From: Methylotenera sp.
GTDB taxonomy: Bacteria; Pseudomonadota; Gammaproteobacteria; Burkholderiales; Methylophilaceae
NCBI GenBank assembly: GCA_021732405.1
Contig: JAKFVB010000002.1
Span: 33,739-97,738, forward strand
DNA length: 64,000 nucleotides
Direction of reading: 5' to 3'
Shown in pieces: positions 61,901 through 64,000 of the stretch. Position numbers and translations under genes: made by a program. The first letter of the stretch is position 1; each line of letters starts with the position of its first letter. The notes under the pieces were generated by a model, which ran no database searches, had not been told where the DNA came from, and worked only from the letters and a program-made list of their open reading frames with translations.

Positions 61901-62038
61901 ATTATATTAAAAGGCCCAATATCGGGTTATGAAATTGAATTCCCCTTAGCTGTAGTTGTTGTGAGTGGGTTGTTTACATCGACATTACTCAATCTTATGT
62001 TGTTGCCTAGTATTTTTCTTAAATTTGGAAAAAGTTAA
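58982..62038 (+). CDS. Heavy-metal RND efflux pump, second system
   Basis: The start at 58982 (MLKKLIYAAVS) is preferred over an upstream ATG that would overlap the adaptor gene. The 1018-residue pump has QAPLDVFPEFAPIKVEIQTEAPGLS near the start and ALGEVVDDAIIDVENIIRRLK in helix 4. That differs from the DFGIIIDGAVV form of the czcA product here, so a different HME subclass and substrate are likely. GIAARNGILLISHYR near the end is typical. The product exports cations, but which metal cannot be read from the sequence. It is the last gene of the three-gene operon. Confidence 0.9.
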   Translation: MLKKLIYAAVSGRFAVLFISLMLIVVGLNTIRQAPLDVFPEFAPIKVEIQTEAPGLSTEETEQLISMPLEQALNGTPQLKTLRSKSVLGLSSVVLLFEEGTNLFQARQYVQERLSLAASRLPIVAKPPVMMPPLSSLSRVLKVGVTSKTLSQMDISTLTMWTIRPRLMSVQGVANVAVWGQRDKQLQILINPERLRARGVTLQQVMTASGNAASIESGGFVDTPNQRIAIRHKNLTTKPDELANTVVEFKNGAPIRLGDVADIKIGTPPAIGDAVINRGDGLLLIVEKHPNANTIEVTKNVEAAIAELKPALKSLEIDSTIFRPATFIERAIDNLQHALLLGALLVALILMVFLRNKRAALISICAIPLSLISAVLVLTAFNVSMNTMVIAGLVIALGEVVDDAIIDVENIIRRLKLNNLLEKPLSKISVIVSASLEVRSAVVYATMIVMVVFLPVFFLEGIAGAFFKPLATAYLFAILASLIVALVVTPALSFMLLNAEDEEKEIAIVRWLHTKYATLLDSVLAKPKKLFITTAIAFVTTGLGSLFLGSEFLPEFKETDFLMHFLERPGASIEQMKKMSIRASHDLLAIPGVRNFGAHIGRAEAADEVVGPNFTELWVSIDPNVNYEKTVNAIQQTMQGYSGIFTDVQTYLKERSKEVLSGTSSSIVVRLYGTDLAILRQQAEEIKKVMQSVDGIADLKVEPQVLIPQIEIRLKQETAQRYGINTNDIRKVTSAVLKGTKVGEVYEAQQKVDVVVIGSPETKLDLHAIQQLPIDSVFGPQLRIKDVADVYFVGMPNEIKREAVSRRIDIVANAKNRDLGSVATEVESKVSEMGFPTGYYPQFLGEHTAQKAATQKLMGLTMLMILAIVLIVYVDFKSYQHTLIFLASLPFALLGGVVGVFLSGGIISLGSIVGFIAVLGIAARNGILLISHYRYLISTEGYKHGLDVVKKGSEERLVPILMTALATSLALMPIILKGPISGYEIEFPLAVVVVSGLFTSTLLNLMLLPSIFLKFGKS

Positions 62039-62094
62039 TATTTACAAAATTTATAATTAATATAAAACATAACTAGGTAATTCCTTAGTAACAA

Positions 62095-63372
62095 CTAATA
62101 GGTCTCAGAAAGTTTAAAAGCTTGAGACATACTTTCTTGCTCTCTCAAAGGTATACCTATTGCATCTGCAACATTTCTCCATTGGCCAACAGTAAACTTA
62201 AACCGATCAATAGTATCGACTGCATCATGCTTGTTAATTCTAAAAAGATGAGCGACCGACAAGGCTAAGTCCAGATCCAACGCATTGTCATACTCACTGA
62301 TATTCAATTTTAATCCGTCAGATTGCGGTTCTGGATTCATGTCATAAGCTTCTGATAACCGCCACCCCTTCCCTGGAACCAATATAAAGCCATGATTTCT
62401 GAGGTGGTCATCAGTATTTGATACCAAAATATTAAAGACAATTCTGGACCACAATTCTTTTAAGTCTGCATTCGTATTTGCTCCATGATTAATGATGACT
62501 TCTGCTATTTCTAAGTAGCTCACGCCTTCTGCGGCACCATCTCCATCTTTATGGCCAGTTAATGTCATCGCTGATGCAAAATGTAATCGCTTACCTTCAT
62601 TTGTCCGATCGAAACGCTTAATTAGAAACGTATTATGTTTGTGATTACCAAATTTTTCCGCAATCGACTCAGGCACCTTTAAACCAATATCTAAAGCGAG
62701 TGTTTGTACCAATAGCTCCCAAGCACCCATATCTCGTTCATCTCTTACACTTGGAAATTTTGCAATCCACAAACTTCCATCTTGATGCGATACACTGGCT
62801 TTAGGGCGAGCGCCACCTAGAGAGCCACCCGGAGCAATTAACATTCTCAGCCATTCATTAGCATCGCTGTCCGAGTTGTTTTCATCATTCTCTAATGAAA
62901 TGCTTGCCTGCTGCAGTTCTCTTAAACTCGTAAATGGGGGAGCAGCTAAATCATGTTGGTCATCCAAGAAATTGCCTTGGTTATCTAATTTAAAGCGAAG
63001 GCCACCAACTCGAAATTGGTCATGTACCCCAATTAAATAGTCAGATTCATTCAATCTTAACTTAGTGTCTTTTAATCCTTTTCTTTGTTGACGTTCTAAG
63101 CGTCTTTTCATCAACATTCGCCCCCATCTGTCTGGACTAGAATCTGAAAACAAACCAAATATAGGGATATCAGCAGGTGGATATTGTCGACCCTCCAAAA
63201 AAAGGAGGCGAGGATCTAGGTACAAATCATTGAAAAGTGGATTTTCGAATGTGCTTTTAAGAAATTCAAACTCAAAAATTTCGCCACGGCCGCTAGTCCT
63301 TGCATGTAACCACCCCAAATGAGTAGGGCCAGGCAAACCATCCCAATCAGCATAAACTGCTATATCAGTCAT
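62095..63372 (-). CDS. hipA: HipA-type serine/threonine kinase toxin
   Basis: A 425-residue protein with the N-terminal HipA domain (PTHLGWLHARTSGRGEIFEFEF, then DLYLDPRLLFLEGRQYP). The kinase part has GGSLGGARPKASV (Gly-rich loop and substrate-binding region), LIKRFDR (catalytic Lys region), VFNILVSNTDDHLRNHGFI (catalytic Asp and Asn) and LSEAYDMNP (DFG-like Asp). HipA phosphorylates glutamyl-tRNA synthetase or other targets and causes growth arrest. It overlaps the antitoxin gene by 4 bases, in the order hipB then hipA. Confidence 0.9.
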   Translation of the reverse strand: MTDIAVYADWDGLPGPTHLGWLHARTSGRGEIFEFEFLKSTFENPLFNDLYLDPRLLFLEGRQYPPADIPIFGLFSDSSPDRWGRMLMKRRLERQQRKGLKDTKLRLNESDYLIGVHDQFRVGGLRFKLDNQGNFLDDQHDLAAPPFTSLRELQQASISLENDENNSDSDANEWLRMLIAPGGSLGGARPKASVSHQDGSLWIAKFPSVRDERDMGAWELLVQTLALDIGLKVPESIAEKFGNHKHNTFLIKRFDRTNEGKRLHFASAMTLTGHKDGDGAAEGVSYLEIAEVIINHGANTNADLKELWSRIVFNILVSNTDDHLRNHGFILVPGKGWRLSEAYDMNPEPQSDGLKLNISEYDNALDLDLALSVAHLFRINKHDAVDTIDRFKFTVGQWRNVADAIGIPLREQESMSQAFKLSETY

Positions 63373-63899
63373 TTAATTTTAACGCCCGAATTTATTCTAG
63401 GTTTAATTAGTGATACAAGATCTGATGATCTTTTCATAGAGTCACTTTTTGTACGTTCACCAGATGCGGTTGATCTAATGTTTTCTTGATTTTTGGAAAT
63501 GAAACTACCCGTAGTGGAGCTTCTGACTGTAGTTAGCGAACTCATCCGTGTATTCTTATTTAGGCTTTGATTTAGCGCTTTTCCTGCTAACAATTTGATG
63601 GATTTTGTAGGTTTATTTAATAATGAATCTTGCAACTCTCTGCCTAATTCGTCTTTTTGAGCTAATTGATTAAAATCTTTCTCTAAACCTAGTACTTGCA
63701 TTACCGCAATGTAAGAACCAATCGTTACGCCTGACTCCCCTTTTTCCACATTTCTTAAGGTTATTGGTGACATACCGGCTCTACTTGCAACCATATCGGC
63801 CGTCAACTTCCGACGTTTTCTAGAAAAGCGTATTCTTTCACCAAGTTTTCTTAAAATTTCATTGGTAGAAGGTAATAGAGGTGATGATTTATTTGCCAT
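63369..63899 (-). CDS. hipB: HipB-like XRE antitoxin with long C-terminal tail
   Basis: The protein has 176 residues. The XRE helix-turn-helix is LGERIRFSRKRRKLTADMVASRAGMSPITLRNVEKGESG (about 15-55). The C-terminal 80 residues are Ser/Thr/Lys-rich and probably disordered (SSTTGSFISKNQENIRSTASGERTKSDSM). HipB is usually about 90 residues, so the tail is unusually long. It should bind its own promoter and neutralise HipA. The start is near the window edge; the region to 64000 is AT-rich and holds only its upstream sequence. Confidence 0.85.
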   Translation of the reverse strand: MANKSSPLLPSTNEILRKLGERIRFSRKRRKLTADMVASRAGMSPITLRNVEKGESGVTIGSYIAVMQVLGLEKDFNQLAQKDELGRELQDSLLNKPTKSIKLLAGKALNQSLNKNTRMSSLTTVRSSTTGSFISKNQENIRSTASGERTKSDSMKRSSDLVSLIKPRINSGVKIK

Positions 63900-64000
63900 A
63901 ATGTAAGTATTCTATACTTTTAATAGCATTAAACAATATAATTCTTACATTATTTTAAGATTTCGTAATTATTATATGTAAATTTTTCAAATACTTATTT

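Overview
The window looks like a moderately AT-rich Gram-negative, most likely betaproteobacterial, genome or large plasmid. The evidence is the CzcCBA/CzcI, CueR/CopA, Acr3/ArsH and MntP gene types, the outer-membrane factors and the lipoprotein signals. A methylotroph of the Methylophilaceae type is a guess from overall style, not something the sequence proves. No rRNA, tRNA, transposase or CRISPR array was seen.

Layout. (1) 1-2540: a tightly packed + strand operon with a calcineurin-like phosphoesterase (cut by the window edge), two tandem paralogues of unknown family, a HAD phosphatase of the RNA-repair type and a DEDDh 3'-5' exonuclease. (2) 2838-10932: a plasmid or integrative-element backbone. 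A ParA-like ATPase and a ribbon-helix-helix partner are on the minus strand. About 1.8 kb of repeat-rich non-coding DNA follows. Then come an RHH mobilisation accessory protein, a MobF/TrwC relaxase-helicase and a TOPRIM protein whose start appears broken. No type IV secretion genes are visible. (3) 11055-16897: accessory and defence cargo. It holds an ankyrin protein, a secreted protein, an AbiTii-type protein and a minus-strand ubiquitin-like operon (Ubl, ThiF/E1-like, DUF6527-type). That operon is divergent from an XRE repressor/ImmA-IrrE protease pair. This is the most interesting part of the window.

(4) 17147-41996: a metal and metalloid resistance island, nearly all on the minus strand. 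In map order it has a Zn/Cd/Pb P-type ATPase and czcABC-czcI; mntP under a yybP-ykoY Mn riboswitch; arsH-arsC-acr3-arsR; and a copper block. The copper block holds a YHS-type Cu ATPase, a copper chaperone, a DUF305 protein, a multicopper oxidase, a TolC-like lipoprotein, a Met/His-rich DUF2231 protein and small secreted Cys/His-rich proteins. It ends with cueR-copA divergent from copZ, with three recognisable MerR-type promoters.

(5) 42115-46683: a sigma54-type response regulator and sensor kinase, divergent from an outer-membrane protein and a periplasmic-binding-like protein. (6) 46748-56173: envelope genes. These are a DMT transporter, a small duplicated membrane protein, a COG4705-like membrane protein, an LTA-synthase-like sulfatase, a PAP2 phosphatase and a 907-residue phosphoesterase-sulfatase fusion, followed by an OmpR-family two-component system. 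A perfect 17-bp inverted repeat with PmrA-box-like half-sites separates that system from (7) 56340-62038, a second heavy-metal-type RND tripartite pump. (8) 62095-63899: a hipBA toxin-antitoxin pair.

Together this is a stress-resistance segment: metal detoxification and envelope modification next to conjugative-element genes carrying anti-phage-like cargo. Functions are inferred from motifs and neighbourhood only. No database search was possible.
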